NCBI GenBank assembly: GCA_049115695.1
Contig: JAGDZR010000006.1
Location: 186,001 to 250,000 of the forward strand
Length of the DNA stretch: 64,000 nucleotides
From: JAGDZR01 sp049115695
GTDB taxonomy: Bacteria > Bacteroidota > Bacteroidia > Cytophagales > Cyclobacteriaceae
Direction of reading: 5' to 3'
The stretch's first letter is position 1, and each line of letters begins with the position of its first letter. The translations under genes were made by a program, and so were the position numbers. Below the pieces are notes generated by a model that was not told where the DNA came from, searched no databases, and worked only from the letters and a program-made list of their open reading frames with translations. Below, piece after piece: positions 16,514 through 25,640 of this stretch.

Positions 16514-18637
16514 TTAGTTCATCCGATAGAGCTTAAGCTCTGTGCGTCGATTCGCCTGATGTTCATCATCAGAACACCTTACACCGTCCGTGCAACGATT
16601 TAGCAATTCAAGCTCACCCTTGCCAACAGCAGCAACTCTTGTTGGAGCCACTCCCTTATTGATGAGGTACTGCCTCACGGACTCGGCTCTTTTTTGAGAA
16701 AGATCAAGGTTATAATCATCGGACCCCCTTGAATCCGTGTGTGAGAATACAACAATTCTCATACCATCAAACTTCATTAGATTTTCTGCAATTGAATCTA
16801 GAACGGGTATATAATCTTCCTTCAAATGATACTGATCCAATTCATAAAGCAGGTCTCTTAAGGTTAGCGTCTGAGCTGGTTTCACCTTCTTCAACTCATA
16901 TGTCTTAGTAAATTCTGTTTCTTCAAACTTCAGTGTATCTGTAGCAAATGAATATCCTTCTTTGGTAATCAAAATCGACACGTTTCGACCTGTTCGCTGT
17001 TTAATTTCGAAATAGCCATTCGGGTTTCCCATCACTTCGCTTCTATGTCTGGTATCGAGATCCTCCATAAACACGGTTGGATTACTCAATGCCGAGTTAT
17101 CTTCTGAGGAAAAAACAAATGACTTGAACGTATTCCATCGATCCAGCTGAACATCCAGATCGATATCAACCAAACCGACAGTAATGGTATCGGAGTAATC
17201 AATTAACCCTTCTCTTTGAATACTTAGCAGGTATTGAGTTTTGGTTCTTACGGCAGAAAATACCGAACCTTCTCCACTAGTCAGGAGTTCTGCTTCAACT
17301 CTTCCTGTCTTCAAGTTCTTTAGTGTTACAGCGGCATCTTCGACAGGTGATTCATCCCAATACTGAGTTGCTAACAGTTCAAAGTTTACATCAGGCTCGT
17401 CTGTCTGGACAAACTTGTAGATATCATCTCTCCCCTTTCCACCAGACCTGTTCGACGTAAAGTACCCTTCACTCTCATTGACGTAAGTCAAACCAAATTC
17501 GTCCGCACTTGTATTCAGTGGACTACCCAAATTCTCAATTGATCCTCCACGATTCACATACAAATCCAATCCACCCATTCCCGGGTGTCCATCAGAGCTG
17601 AAATACAAAGCCCCCACATACGAAAATGGATAAAGCTCATGAGCAGCAGTGTTAATCGATTTCATTGGCTCGGGATTAGACCACTCCGAGCCATTTCTTA
17701 TTGAATAATAAATGTCGAAACCACCTTCTCCTCCTGTTTGATCTGACGAAAAGTAAAGGGTGTCTTTGGCTGCTGAAAAGGAAGGGCTCAGATATGTCGC
17801 TCCCTCTTCCAAAAATGGCAATGCTTTAAATTTAGTCCACTTCTTATCGTCAACCGATCCAAGGTATAACTTAAGTTCTCCAGCTTTGCCCATGAACACT
17901 TTGCTCGCGCTGATGATTACTTTTTCTGTACTGATAAACGCTGGGGAAGTAACATTTACCATACCCGCAATCTTAACATATTCAACTTCAGTTGAATCCG
18001 ATTTTCTCACCAGACTGAAGGTCTCCTGTTCTGACTCAGATTTTCCTTTATCGAGGTAAAATGGTGTTTGCTCCTGAGTGGAGTAATAGAGTGTTCTTCC
18101 ATTCCATTTTGGAACGATCTCAGCCGATTCTGAATTGAACGTTTCCTGCTCGACCGTAGTTGGACGTGTAATCGCATGAAAATCCTCCCACGATTCCATT
18201 CCTTGAAATCTCACACTGGCGAGTTCATCATCTGTGATCTGATAATATTGATTGTAGACTTTTTTAGCAGGCTCTAGCTGCTCTTGTGAAAGTAAGCATT
18301 CTGCATAATGAAGTAGGTGATCTGGCTCATAAACCTCAGATAGCGATTTATCTATTGCAAGCTTGTAATAGAGAGATGCCTGTCGGTACTCCTTCAGTTT
18401 ATACATCGTCTCTGCAAGCTTTAAAGCCACCTGAGGATTCACTGTATTGGAGTCGATATCAACCAATTCTTGTTGATTTAATACTGCTTCGTATGCGGAT
18501 TGTGCTTGAGCATACTGCTTCCACTCAAAATATTGATCTCCTCGTTCCTCCGCTGACTGCCAAATAGTCGAAACGCCTTGTTGGGACCAGCTGGCCAAAT
18601 AGGCAATTTGCAGTATGATGTAAATTGATTTTCTCAC
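16514..18637 (-). CDS. OmpA family protein with TPR, PD40 and carboxypeptidase-regulatory-like domains
   Basis: A 707-residue envelope protein. I start it at the GTG at 18637, one base after the PorP stop, because this exposes the signal peptide MRKSIYIILQIAYLASWSQ; the longer frame runs into porP. After the signal come TPR-like repeats (about 30-135), WD40-like PD40 repeats (about 200-430, with LSPSFSAAKDTLYFSSDQTGGEGGFDIY, LYFSSDGHPGMGGLDLY and GYFTSNRSGGKGRDDIY), two small regulatory-like domains (about 440-580), and the OmpA peptidoglycan-binding domain (VVFSHTDSRGSDDYNLDLSQKRAESVRQYLINKG). This arrangement is the usual third partner of PorP/SprF in type IX secretion or gliding operons. 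Confidence 0.9.
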   Translation of the reverse strand: MRKSIYIILQIAYLASWSQQGVSTIWQSAEERGDQYFEWKQYAQAQSAYEAVLNQQELVDIDSNTVNPQVALKLAETMYKLKEYRQASLYYKLAIDKSLSEVYEPDHLLHYAECLLSQEQLEPAKKVYNQYYQITDDELASVRFQGMESWEDFHAITRPTTVEQETFNSESAEIVPKWNGRTLYYSTQEQTPFYLDKGKSESEQETFSLVRKSDSTEVEYVKIAGMVNVTSPAFISTEKVIISASKVFMGKAGELKLYLGSVDDKKWTKFKALPFLEEGATYLSPSFSAAKDTLYFSSDQTGGEGGFDIYYSIRNGSEWSNPEPMKSINTAAHELYPFSYVGALYFSSDGHPGMGGLDLYVNRGGSIENLGSPLNTSADEFGLTYVNESEGYFTSNRSGGKGRDDIYKFVQTDEPDVNFELLATQYWDESPVEDAAVTLKNLKTGRVEAELLTSGEGSVFSAVRTKTQYLLSIQREGLIDYSDTITVGLVDIDLDVQLDRWNTFKSFVFSSEDNSALSNPTVFMEDLDTRHRSEVMGNPNGYFEIKQRTGRNVSILITKEGYSFATDTLKFEETEFTKTYELKKVKPAQTLTLRDLLYELDQYHLKEDYIPVLDSIAENLMKFDGMRIVVFSHTDSRGSDDYNLDLSQKRAESVRQYLINKGVAPTRVAAVGKGELELLNRCTDGVRCSDDEHQANRRTELKLYRMN

Positions 18638-18638
18638 A

Positions 18639-19520
18639 TTAGAAATACCTAGGTGACTGAAGGTTTTTACGTGTTCTGTAAAACAGATATTGGAGGCCAA
18701 CTTCATGTGATCCAACATTTGAATTGATCCCTTGTCTGAGCAAAAACTCAGAAGAGTATGCGAACCTTATCTTATCTGTAAAATTAATTCTGAATAATGC
18801 CACAGCTACTCCGCTAATACTGTAAGACAAGCCAACTCCAGCGACATCATCAATATCCAAAATACCATTCAGACTGGCTTCAACAATTTTTGCATCAACC
18901 ATACGGACTAACGCATTAGACCTAAGTTTCAACCTATTTCCCAGCGGGAATGCGTATCCTCCCATCAGTATCATGGGTCGCTGACCGATCGCATATCTTT
19001 CATCCTTGAAAATTTCAGGGACAGAAAATCCACCATAAAAATCAGCTGCATATACCAAGATACCTGAACCAATACTTGGACTGGTTCCTCTATAATTATT
19101 TGAAAAAACGGGATCCGCTCCTTGCCTGGTATGCAGTGTAGTCAGCATAGTCTCCGCCCGCTTCACCCCGGCCTGTAAACCCATTGATATTTTAAACTTA
19201 CCCGTATTAATTCGGTAGGCATAAGCACCCATTACACTCATTTGGCTGGTAGTCCCAATTGACTCGTTCCAAAATTGCAAACCTACGGCCGCCCGTTTGG
19301 CCATTAAGGGAGAATGAACTCCAAATGATTGAGTCTGAGGAGATCCTGCTACTCCCAGAGTCTGAAATCGAATCTGGCTGGTTGCGGACAATACATCATG
19401 ATAGCCCGTGAACCCAGCATTAAGTGCCAATGGATTTAACATGTATTGATAGCTGGTTCGCTGGCTATGAGCCATCAACAAAGCAGTAACAAACAATATG
19501 AACAGACCTGATCGTTTCAT
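18639..19520 (-). CDS. PorP/SprF family type IX secretion-associated outer-membrane protein
   Basis: A 293-residue outer-membrane barrel with signal peptide (MKRSGLFILFVTALLMAHSQ). The opening TSYQYMLNPLALNAGFTGYHD is the conserved PorP/SprF start, followed by barrel strands such as AAVGLQFWNESIGTTSQMSVMGAYAYRI and the ending VGLQYLFYR. These proteins anchor or help to secrete surface proteins with type B (CHU_C-like) sorting domains. The gene overlaps the giant surface-protein gene by four bases (ATGA) and is followed after one base by the OmpA gene, so the three are one operon and the giant protein is its probable client. Confidence 0.92.
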   Translation of the reverse strand: MKRSGLFILFVTALLMAHSQRTSYQYMLNPLALNAGFTGYHDVLSATSQIRFQTLGVAGSPQTQSFGVHSPLMAKRAAVGLQFWNESIGTTSQMSVMGAYAYRINTGKFKISMGLQAGVKRAETMLTTLHTRQGADPVFSNNYRGTSPSIGSGILVYAADFYGGFSVPEIFKDERYAIGQRPMILMGGYAFPLGNRLKLRSNALVRMVDAKIVEASLNGILDIDDVAGVGLSYSISGVAVALFRINFTDKIRFAYSSEFLLRQGINSNVGSHEVGLQYLFYRTRKNLQSPRYF

Positions 19521-22500
19521 CTTCTTAAAATTACAAAACCGGTAACAGGTCTTTCTCCAATTCCTAAATCAATATAATAGTAATAGGTACCATTCTTTAA
19601 CTCTTTACCAGCGCCCAAATTCGATGTACCATCCCACACAATATTCCGGTTATCATAACCCGTTGATTGATAAACCAGATTATTCCATTGATCTGTTACC
19701 CTTACCTGAGCCTTCTCAAACTCTCGGATTCCCTCAATAAACCAAACATCATTAATGCCATCACCATTTGGAGAAAAACCTTCATAAATTTCTAACTCCG
19801 GTATCTCCAAAGTGTACACGATGTACACCTGACCCATGACGCATTCTTGCGGAACACCATTATCACACACCCTGTATTCAAACAAGTCAACCCCTTTGTA
19901 TTCGTCAGGATCTGGTTGATACTCAATCGTGCTATCTGAAAAATAAGTGGCCATGCCTATTGTAGGTGACAGCTCAAAATCCATATCCAAATAAAGCCCT
20001 TCATTCTCTTCGTCTACATCGTTCATCAACAAATCCAGCTCAAAGAAATGAGAGTCCGTCAATTCCACACTATCAACATTGGCAATTGGCGCGATGTTAA
20101 AAGGTGTAATAGCATATGAAAAGGTTATGGTTTCACATAAACTGAAGGGATTATCATCACAAATGGTGACCTGAACTACGAACGGATCGACGTTGTACAC
20201 CTCTGGGCGAAATGAATGACACAGATTACCTGATGAATCTATATCTGCTTCGAACATTCCGGTCCCGGAAACAACCACAACTGTATCAATTGAAACCATG
20301 TCCCCTTCATGATCGGTCATTTGTTGGCACCCCGAAGTAGAATCATTTTCATCGAGGACAATGTCAAAAGTTTTTGAGATCGAGTCAAGTCCAGAAACAA
20401 CGGGAACAGTGTTAGTCAGGAATGACTGAGTGTAGAAAGTTTCTGTCGTACATAGTGTCGGATTACCATTATCACATAGCACCACGGTGAAGGTATCCAA
20501 TCCTACAAAATGTTGATTAGGAGCATAAGTTACGCAGAGACTTGAGTTTTGATCCTCAATACTCGCAGTTAATGAGCCATTGGTTGATGGAGTAATGCTT
20601 TTTACAAAAATAGGTTGCTCGTTAAAGTCATAAAGTTCATAGCAATTAGCCACAGTATCATTCTCAAGGGTGTTCAAGGTGAACGACTCAGCCTCAGCAA
20701 GTAACAATGGAGGATAATTAACGGATACCTCAACAATTAATTCAGCACAAAGTCTCGGATCTCTATCGTCGCAAACCTTCACATTAGCTGTATAATTAAG
20801 CACTGAATCATCAGCATTTTGATAAAATGAAAGTGACAATTCCTTTTTATTAACTGCTGCTGCAAACCATCCATTTTCGGTAGATGAGAATGCAGTATCC
20901 AATATAAATCCATCCTTTTCCCTATCTATCAAATCAACTATAGCTGACAATGTATCCCCTACACTCATCCCAAGGCTAATTGTATCAACCTTGCCGCCAT
21001 TATAGTTGAACGTATGTAAAGTATTCACATCCGGAAATTCGATTTGAAAGATCACTGTATCGCAAAGTGAATTCACATTATTGTCACAAATGATTACTTC
21101 AATAAATTCTGATCCAACAGAGTCCGTTGCTGGTGTATAATCGAAACACAAACCGTTCATGTTACTGGCAGAACCAATTATAAATGGTGCATTTAGCTGC
21201 GAAATGAATGTCCCATCACCATCCAAATCCTCCGTCTGAAAACAATAACTCAAGGTAGTGTTAAGGTCAGTTCCCTCATAAAGAGAATCAACTTCACTTC
21301 CATTGAGCACAATGACTGGTGCATCATTGATTGCCTGGATAGTAAATTGAATTACAACATCACCACATGCTGTGTTATCATCTTGCTCACACACGTTGAT
21401 CGTCACATAATCAGTTCCAAATTGATTGCTCCCAGGAACATATGAATAACAGGAGTTTTCTGAATCCAGTGTAAAAACACCCAAGCCATTAACCAATTCA
21501 CCAGCTGTTAAAGCCGTTGCATTTCCTTCATGATCATACACAGCGAGACATCCGTCATACCCACCATCCTCATTTAGCGATACTTTAATCGTATCCAACT
21601 CGGTTGTTTTTCCTTCCTCCACAAAATAGGGTTTGTCGTTCACCGCTGAAATTGTAGTTTCTACTACAAATCCATTACTTGTCTCCGCACCATCACTTAC
21701 CTTATAGGTAATTTTTCTATTGGCAACAGTCGGGTTCTCACTCTTATTGAAATATGCCACCTTTCGAAGTGCGCTAACATAGGCATTGAGCGTATTAGAT
21801 CCTGTGATTGACAGTACCCCATCCACATCGTCCCAATTTGTTGTCATTTGAATTTCGCCACTTATATAAAGAGAATCTTCACTGGTTATAAAGCCTTCAC
21901 TTATTTGAATAGTAGCACTCTGTAAATTTGCATTATCATCCGTGACAGCAATATCCTCCGTAAGTATAAAATCTGTCTGATTTTCCGTGAAAGCGGTTGT
22001 TGTTGTTGTCCCTGAAACAGCAGGCACATCGTTTATACCGTCTACGGAAATACTAAGCACAACCTGCGAACACAAGGTTGTTGAGACTGCATCACAAATC
22101 GAGACTGTTACGAAATCTGTCCCGCTAAATCCCGCATTTGGTGTGTAGGTATAACATTGGTCCGTGAGACTCAAGCTTCCTGAGCTATTTGTTAATGCTC
22201 CAGCTTCAATTGTAAATGCATCATCCTCTAAGTCGATAATACTCAGGCACATTTCTACAGTCGATCCCTCTACTCCTTCGAACGTCAAGGTGTCTACCGC
22301 TACGGATTGATCATCAAAGTACGCATAAGGTGCATCGTTGACAGCTGTAATTTGAATGTTCTTAGAATAGAATACTTCACCCTTGTTGTTGCTGATCCAG
22401 AAAGTGATTTCACGGGTAGCCGTATTCGGATCATCACTTGAATTACCATATTGAATGGCACTCAACAGCGCCATGTAATCAGTATCCGTTCCTCCCCCTA

Positions 22501-22795
22501 AATTCAGAGTACCATTGGCGTCATCCCATGTATAGCTTATGCTCGTTGTGCCAGAAAAATACAATGTATCCTCATTAAGATTATAATTGGACGATATGCT
22601 TACATATCCTTCTTTTAATCGACTGCTGGACACAAATAGACTTGCGTCGATGGTAGTATAACCATCATTTTCGGTGTAGTCAACTGTAGTAGTATCACCG
22701 TGCATTTCGGGTGGAGCACCTCCCCCTTGAGCCAAAGATTCCAAGGAGCAAAGTATTAGCATGCTCCAAAAAACACATCTCAAAAAAGTATACAT
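19517..22795 (-). CDS. Large cysteine-paired cadherin/Ig-like surface protein with type B T9SS sorting domain
   Basis: A 1092-residue secreted protein. A signal peptide (MYTFLRCVFWSMLILCSLESLAQ) is followed by about nine repeats of roughly 90-110 residues of Ig/cadherin-like type. Several contain VNDAPY or INDAPV linkers, and seven end in a paired-cysteine motif such as VTICDDNPFSLC or VVLCDNGNPTLC, suggesting one disulfide per repeat. The C-terminus (about residues 1005-1092, YEGFSPNGDGINDVWFIEGI to VTGFVILRR) is the gliding-motility-associated sorting domain that directs export through the type IX system. It is the first gene of the porP-ompA operon. Adhesion is likely, by analogy only. Confidence 0.9.
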   Translation of the reverse strand: MYTFLRCVFWSMLILCSLESLAQGGGAPPEMHGDTTTVDYTENDGYTTIDASLFVSSSRLKEGYVSISSNYNLNEDTLYFSGTTSISYTWDDANGTLNLGGGTDTDYMALLSAIQYGNSSDDPNTATREITFWISNNKGEVFYSKNIQITAVNDAPYAYFDDQSVAVDTLTFEGVEGSTVEMCLSIIDLEDDAFTIEAGALTNSSGSLSLTDQCYTYTPNAGFSGTDFVTVSICDAVSTTLCSQVVLSISVDGINDVPAVSGTTTTTAFTENQTDFILTEDIAVTDDNANLQSATIQISEGFITSEDSLYISGEIQMTTNWDDVDGVLSITGSNTLNAYVSALRKVAYFNKSENPTVANRKITYKVSDGAETSNGFVVETTISAVNDKPYFVEEGKTTELDTIKVSLNEDGGYDGCLAVYDHEGNATALTAGELVNGLGVFTLDSENSCYSYVPGSNQFGTDYVTINVCEQDDNTACGDVVIQFTIQAINDAPVIVLNGSEVDSLYEGTDLNTTLSYCFQTEDLDGDGTFISQLNAPFIIGSASNMNGLCFDYTPATDSVGSEFIEVIICDNNVNSLCDTVIFQIEFPDVNTLHTFNYNGGKVDTISLGMSVGDTLSAIVDLIDREKDGFILDTAFSSTENGWFAAAVNKKELSLSFYQNADDSVLNYTANVKVCDDRDPRLCAELIVEVSVNYPPLLLAEAESFTLNTLENDTVANCYELYDFNEQPIFVKSITPSTNGSLTASIEDQNSSLCVTYAPNQHFVGLDTFTVVLCDNGNPTLCTTETFYTQSFLTNTVPVVSGLDSISKTFDIVLDENDSTSGCQQMTDHEGDMVSIDTVVVVSGTGMFEADIDSSGNLCHSFRPEVYNVDPFVVQVTICDDNPFSLCETITFSYAITPFNIAPIANVDSVELTDSHFFELDLLMNDVDEENEGLYLDMDFELSPTIGMATYFSDSTIEYQPDPDEYKGVDLFEYRVCDNGVPQECVMGQVYIVYTLEIPELEIYEGFSPNGDGINDVWFIEGIREFEKAQVRVTDQWNNLVYQSTGYDNRNIVWDGTSNLGAGKELKNGTYYYYIDLGIGERPVTGFVILRR

Positions 22796-22802
22796 TTGAA
22801 AA

Positions 22803-22832
22803 CAAAGCTACATAGAGCTTTTGTATTACCAA
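22803..22832 (-). promoter_or_regulatory. Promoter of the T9SS surface-protein operon
   Basis: Reading the minus strand, TTG (22832-22830), a 19-base spacer and TAGCTTTG (22810-22803) fit the Bacteroidota promoter consensus fully. The start codon is only seven bases beyond the -7 box, so the message would be leaderless or almost so. Confidence 0.6.
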
Positions 22833-22885
22833 TGCTCAAATCCTTGTAATTGTACAAATGATCCAAGCATTGGTCCAAGTTTCAC

Positions 22886-23452
22886 TTACAGAAAGTCTAC
22901 TTTTCCTGAATCCAGATTGTAATAGGCTGAAACAATTTTGACATCTCCTTTGTCCACTGCTCCGCCAATAATACCAGATCGATTTGACAGCTGATCTGCA
23001 TTTAATTGTGCATTCTTTTTGACAACTGTGTTGACGTCAGCTCCGTCTTCAGTTGCAGCTATTGCTGGTGCGACGTGCGCTAATAAGTGGTTGAGGTTAT
23101 AACCATTATCACCTCCACCAATGGCAGCTGTGACAGCACCGCAGCTCTGATGGCCAAGCACAACGATTACTTTTGTTCCAAGATGAGCAACGGCATACTC
23201 AATACTGGCGATAGTCGAAGTATTGGCAACATTTCCGGCCACTCGCAGGACAAATAATTCACCAATGCCTGTATCAAATGCTAGTTCGGGCACAACCCTG
23301 CTATCTGCACAGCTCAATATGATGGCGAATGGTTGTTGTCCGCCGGTCAATTCTGTACGACGAGAACCATCTTGCAGTTTTCCTTCTAATTTGTCTGATA
23401 CGAATCGCTCATTCCCAGACTTTAATCGATCTATTATTTCTTCAGTGGTCAT
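22886..23452 (-). CDS. Beta-class carbonic anhydrase
   Basis: A 188-residue zinc enzyme that interconverts carbon dioxide and bicarbonate. Zinc ligands and the catalytic dyad are visible: SCADSRV (C48, D50, R52) and GHQSCGAV (H101, C104). The blocks FVLRVAGNV and SIEYAVAHLGTKVIVVLGH are typical of the beta class. No signal peptide is seen, so it is cytoplasmic. It stands alone, with 90 bases to the T9SS operon and about 310 bases to the serine hydrolase. The length is at the short end for bacterial beta carbonic anhydrases but complete. Confidence 0.95.
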   Translation of the reverse strand: MTTEEIIDRLKSGNERFVSDKLEGKLQDGSRRTELTGGQQPFAIILSCADSRVVPELAFDTGIGELFVLRVAGNVANTSTIASIEYAVAHLGTKVIVVLGHQSCGAVTAAIGGGDNGYNLNHLLAHVAPAIAATEDGADVNTVVKKNAQLNADQLSNRSGIIGGAVDKGDVKIVSAYYNLDSGKVDFL

Positions 23453-23726
23453 AGTTTAACTTCATTTTTCAGTTCGAGTCAACTAAATAAATCTCCAAAA
23501 TGTTATAAAACAAGAAATTAGGTAGTCTTCACACCTCACTAAACGATCATTTATGATCTTGGTCAGCATTCTAGTGTTTTATTACCCAAACCCTTGCCCA
23601 ATCACTTTTGATCAATACCTTCACTCTTGATTTTCAGAAAAGACATTTTTTAGCTTTTCTGTCCGACAGTAGAATTGTAAAACTTCATATCATATTTACA
23701 AACTGGAGTTATTCTCTTGTTTATTT
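23453..23726. other. Intergenic stretch before an orphan plus-strand terminator
   Basis: No convincing protein gene is seen between the carbonic anhydrase start and the terminator at 23727. A partial -7-like box TAGCTTTT at 23651-23658, with TTG at 23627-23629 (21-base spacer), could start a short plus-strand RNA of about 100 bases ending at the terminator. A 62-codon frame (23608-23796) runs through the terminator and is not believed. Confidence 0.3.
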
Positions 23727-23757
23727 AAGCCTGCCCTTCCAAGCGCAGGCTTTTTTG
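23727..23757 (+). terminator. Intrinsic terminator reading on the plus strand between two minus-strand genes
   Basis: AAGCCTGC (23727-23734) and GCAGGCTT (23745-23752) form an 8-bp stem followed by a run of T on the plus strand. Read on the minus strand the hairpin follows the serine hydrolase stop but has only TTAAAT after it, so plus-strand function is better supported. Confidence 0.65.
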
Positions 23758-23763
23758 TTGGCT

Positions 23764-24942
23764 TTAGTGAATCGCCTCAACAAGCTCATACCATAAATGA
23801 CCGTAAACTACAGACATATAGTGATTTGAGAAAAAGGTACCTATGTTGGTCATCACTGAGATTGTAGCACCTGTCTCTATATTTCGATAGACATAACTCG
23901 CAGCACCTATCTGAAGACCTGTATGACCTATCCAATCACCATGCTCTTCATCCGGGATAAACATAAAACCATAACCATAATGACTGTGTGACTGTTCTTC
24001 GTTCTCGTTCTCAAACCTGGTTGTTAGAATCTGATCCAGGGTTTCACCACCTATTAATCTACCATCAAACACGCCATCAACAAACCCAGCAAGATCTGAT
24101 GGAGTTGAAATGATTCCTCCTCCACCATGAATCTGGCTGGTCAAATGATTTAGCTTTAGGGAAACATTTTCTAGTCTTCCATCTGAATATTGGTCCATGT
24201 ATGCTGCAGCGATCCCATGCATATTTGGATAGTCTTTGTTGTGGTAGTAAGTATCATTCAAGCTCAGAGGCTCCAAAATATTTTGTTCAATGTAGCGAAT
24301 GTGACTACCAGTGATCTGGTCAATAATGATTGTAAGAATCATGAAATTGGCGTCAGAGTAATAATGCTGCTCGCCAGGCTTCCCGATTGGCTTTGTATTC
24401 TTAATGTACTTCAAAAATTCCGCTGTGGTATAAGTGGCCATGGGGTCATTAAAGTAGTCTGTGAGAAAAGAAATTTCAAAAACATCCTTCCATCCTGAAG
24501 TATGGGTCAATAAGTGTTCGATCGTCACACCATCAACTTGCGGCAATAATGCTAATATCTCCTCGCTTAGATGATCGGATATTTGATCGTCCATTGCTAA
24601 TTCTCCTATCTCAATCAGCTGTAGAATGCTGATCGACACATATGACTTGATAATGCTTGCACCATATTGCAAATGACATGGAGTCATCAATTCGTTCTCT
24701 TCAATGTTTGCAAATCCAGATGCTCCGGACCACACCTGTCCATCTGCATCAGTAACTGTAACTGCAAGCCCAGGCAACTCCTCCGCAAATCGATCTAAAA
24801 TACCCTGAAGTGCATGATGCCGTGCATGGTTACTAAAGTCAACATGGCAATCCACTTGATGCATAGGCATTTGGTAATCAGAGTAGCACCCAGGAATCAT
24901 AAATACAGTAGTGATGATTAATAATTGAAATAAATATCTCAT
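23764..24942 (-). CDS. Lipoprotein serine hydrolase of the beta-lactamase/DD-peptidase (class C-like) family
   Basis: A 392-residue lipoprotein with signal and lipobox ending MIPGC. The penicillin-binding/beta-lactamase fold shows the nucleophile motif SIIK in YGASIIKSYVSI (about residues 94-105) and the tyrosine motif YSDANF (the YxN box, here YSD/N-like), with LLTHTSGWKD and HGGGGIISTPSDLAGF, and a late GHTGLQIGAASYVYR that replaces the KTG box. Members are esterases or DD-peptidases more often than true lactamases. The function is probably hydrolysis of an ester or peptide in the periplasm. It lies 12 bases after the small barrel gene in the same operon. Confidence 0.87.
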   Translation of the reverse strand: MRYLFQLLIITTVFMIPGCYSDYQMPMHQVDCHVDFSNHARHHALQGILDRFAEELPGLAVTVTDADGQVWSGASGFANIEENELMTPCHLQYGASIIKSYVSISILQLIEIGELAMDDQISDHLSEEILALLPQVDGVTIEHLLTHTSGWKDVFEISFLTDYFNDPMATYTTAEFLKYIKNTKPIGKPGEQHYYSDANFMILTIIIDQITGSHIRYIEQNILEPLSLNDTYYHNKDYPNMHGIAAAYMDQYSDGRLENVSLKLNHLTSQIHGGGGIISTPSDLAGFVDGVFDGRLIGGETLDQILTTRFENENEEQSHSHYGYGFMFIPDEEHGDWIGHTGLQIGAASYVYRNIETGATISVMTNIGTFFSNHYMSVVYGHLWYELVEAIH

Positions 24943-24954
24943 GATTTGAAGTGA

Positions 24955-25533
24955 TTAGAAGTGGACAATTGTACCAATATGAAGGAGTCCCTGAGGCCTA
25001 ATGGGGATAACATCAAAATAAGGGGTAGAAGCGATCCATTGGTATAGAACAAATGGAACAACTTGATTTACAACGGCTGCAGTTATCGGATACCTTAATC
25101 CAAGACTGAACGACATAAGCATACCTGAGGCTGATTGATTTTCCGCCCTTTGGAATCCTTCATCTCCTCGTTCCCACACTTCAGATGCTGTGTAGGAATT
25201 CATCCAGCCAAGTCCGGTAGAAAACTCAGATTGCACTCTTTTAAAATCGTGTTTCAATCCCAGGTCAGTCAAGATGAAGTATCCAGCGCCAGTAGATTTA
25301 TTAATAAATCCACCGAGTTGGATAGATTGTATAAAGGTGTTTTTCTTCCACTGTTTATGTTCAAATTCAGTTCCTATTGTAAAGCCTGGACTTACAGGAC
25401 CCGTGACTCGCACTATTTTAGAAAGAGGAAAAGCCCAACTGTGATTGAGTAATGAATAACTGATTGTGTGCTGTGCCTGTACTAGCAGTCCTGTACACAT
25501 TAGCAATGCAACAGTGATTGTTTTGATTCGCAT
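24955..25533 (-). CDS. Small outer-membrane barrel-like protein of unknown function
   Basis: A 192-residue exported protein with signal peptide MRIKTITVALLMCTGLLVQAQ. The mature part has alternating-hydrophobicity strands (FTIGTEFEHKQWKKNTFIQSIQLGGFI, FILTDLGLKHDF, MSFSLGLRYPITAAV, GLLHIGTIVHF), as expected of an eight-stranded outer-membrane barrel. I do not recognise the family. The serine hydrolase gene follows after 12 bases, so the products may work together. A perfect 8-bp palindrome lies about 90-100 bases upstream of its start. Confidence 0.7.
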   Translation of the reverse strand: MRIKTITVALLMCTGLLVQAQHTISYSLLNHSWAFPLSKIVRVTGPVSPGFTIGTEFEHKQWKKNTFIQSIQLGGFINKSTGAGYFILTDLGLKHDFKRVQSEFSTGLGWMNSYTASEVWERGDEGFQRAENQSASGMLMSFSLGLRYPITAAVVNQVVPFVLYQWIASTPYFDVIPIRPQGLLHIGTIVHF

Positions 25534-25619
25534 ATTGTTTTGAATTTTTATGCGAAGGAGTTGAGATTTTCAATCTTAGTCAATCGGCATTTGGTATGAA
25601 ATTGTGTCTAATCCATAAT

Positions 25620-25637
25620 CTCATACTTTAGTATGAG
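25620..25637. repeat. Perfect 8-bp inverted repeat, possible operator
   Basis: CTCATACT and AGTATGAG with a two-base centre lie between the 7TM-LuxR gene and the small barrel gene. It has no T-run, so it reads as a protein-binding palindrome rather than a terminator. Confidence 0.45.
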
Positions 25638-25640
25638 TAG

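Noticed and set aside
23608..23796. 62-codon plus-strand frame in the carbonic anhydrase/hydrolase gap
   Set aside because: It runs straight through an intrinsic terminator and into the hydrolase gene, and has no start signal.
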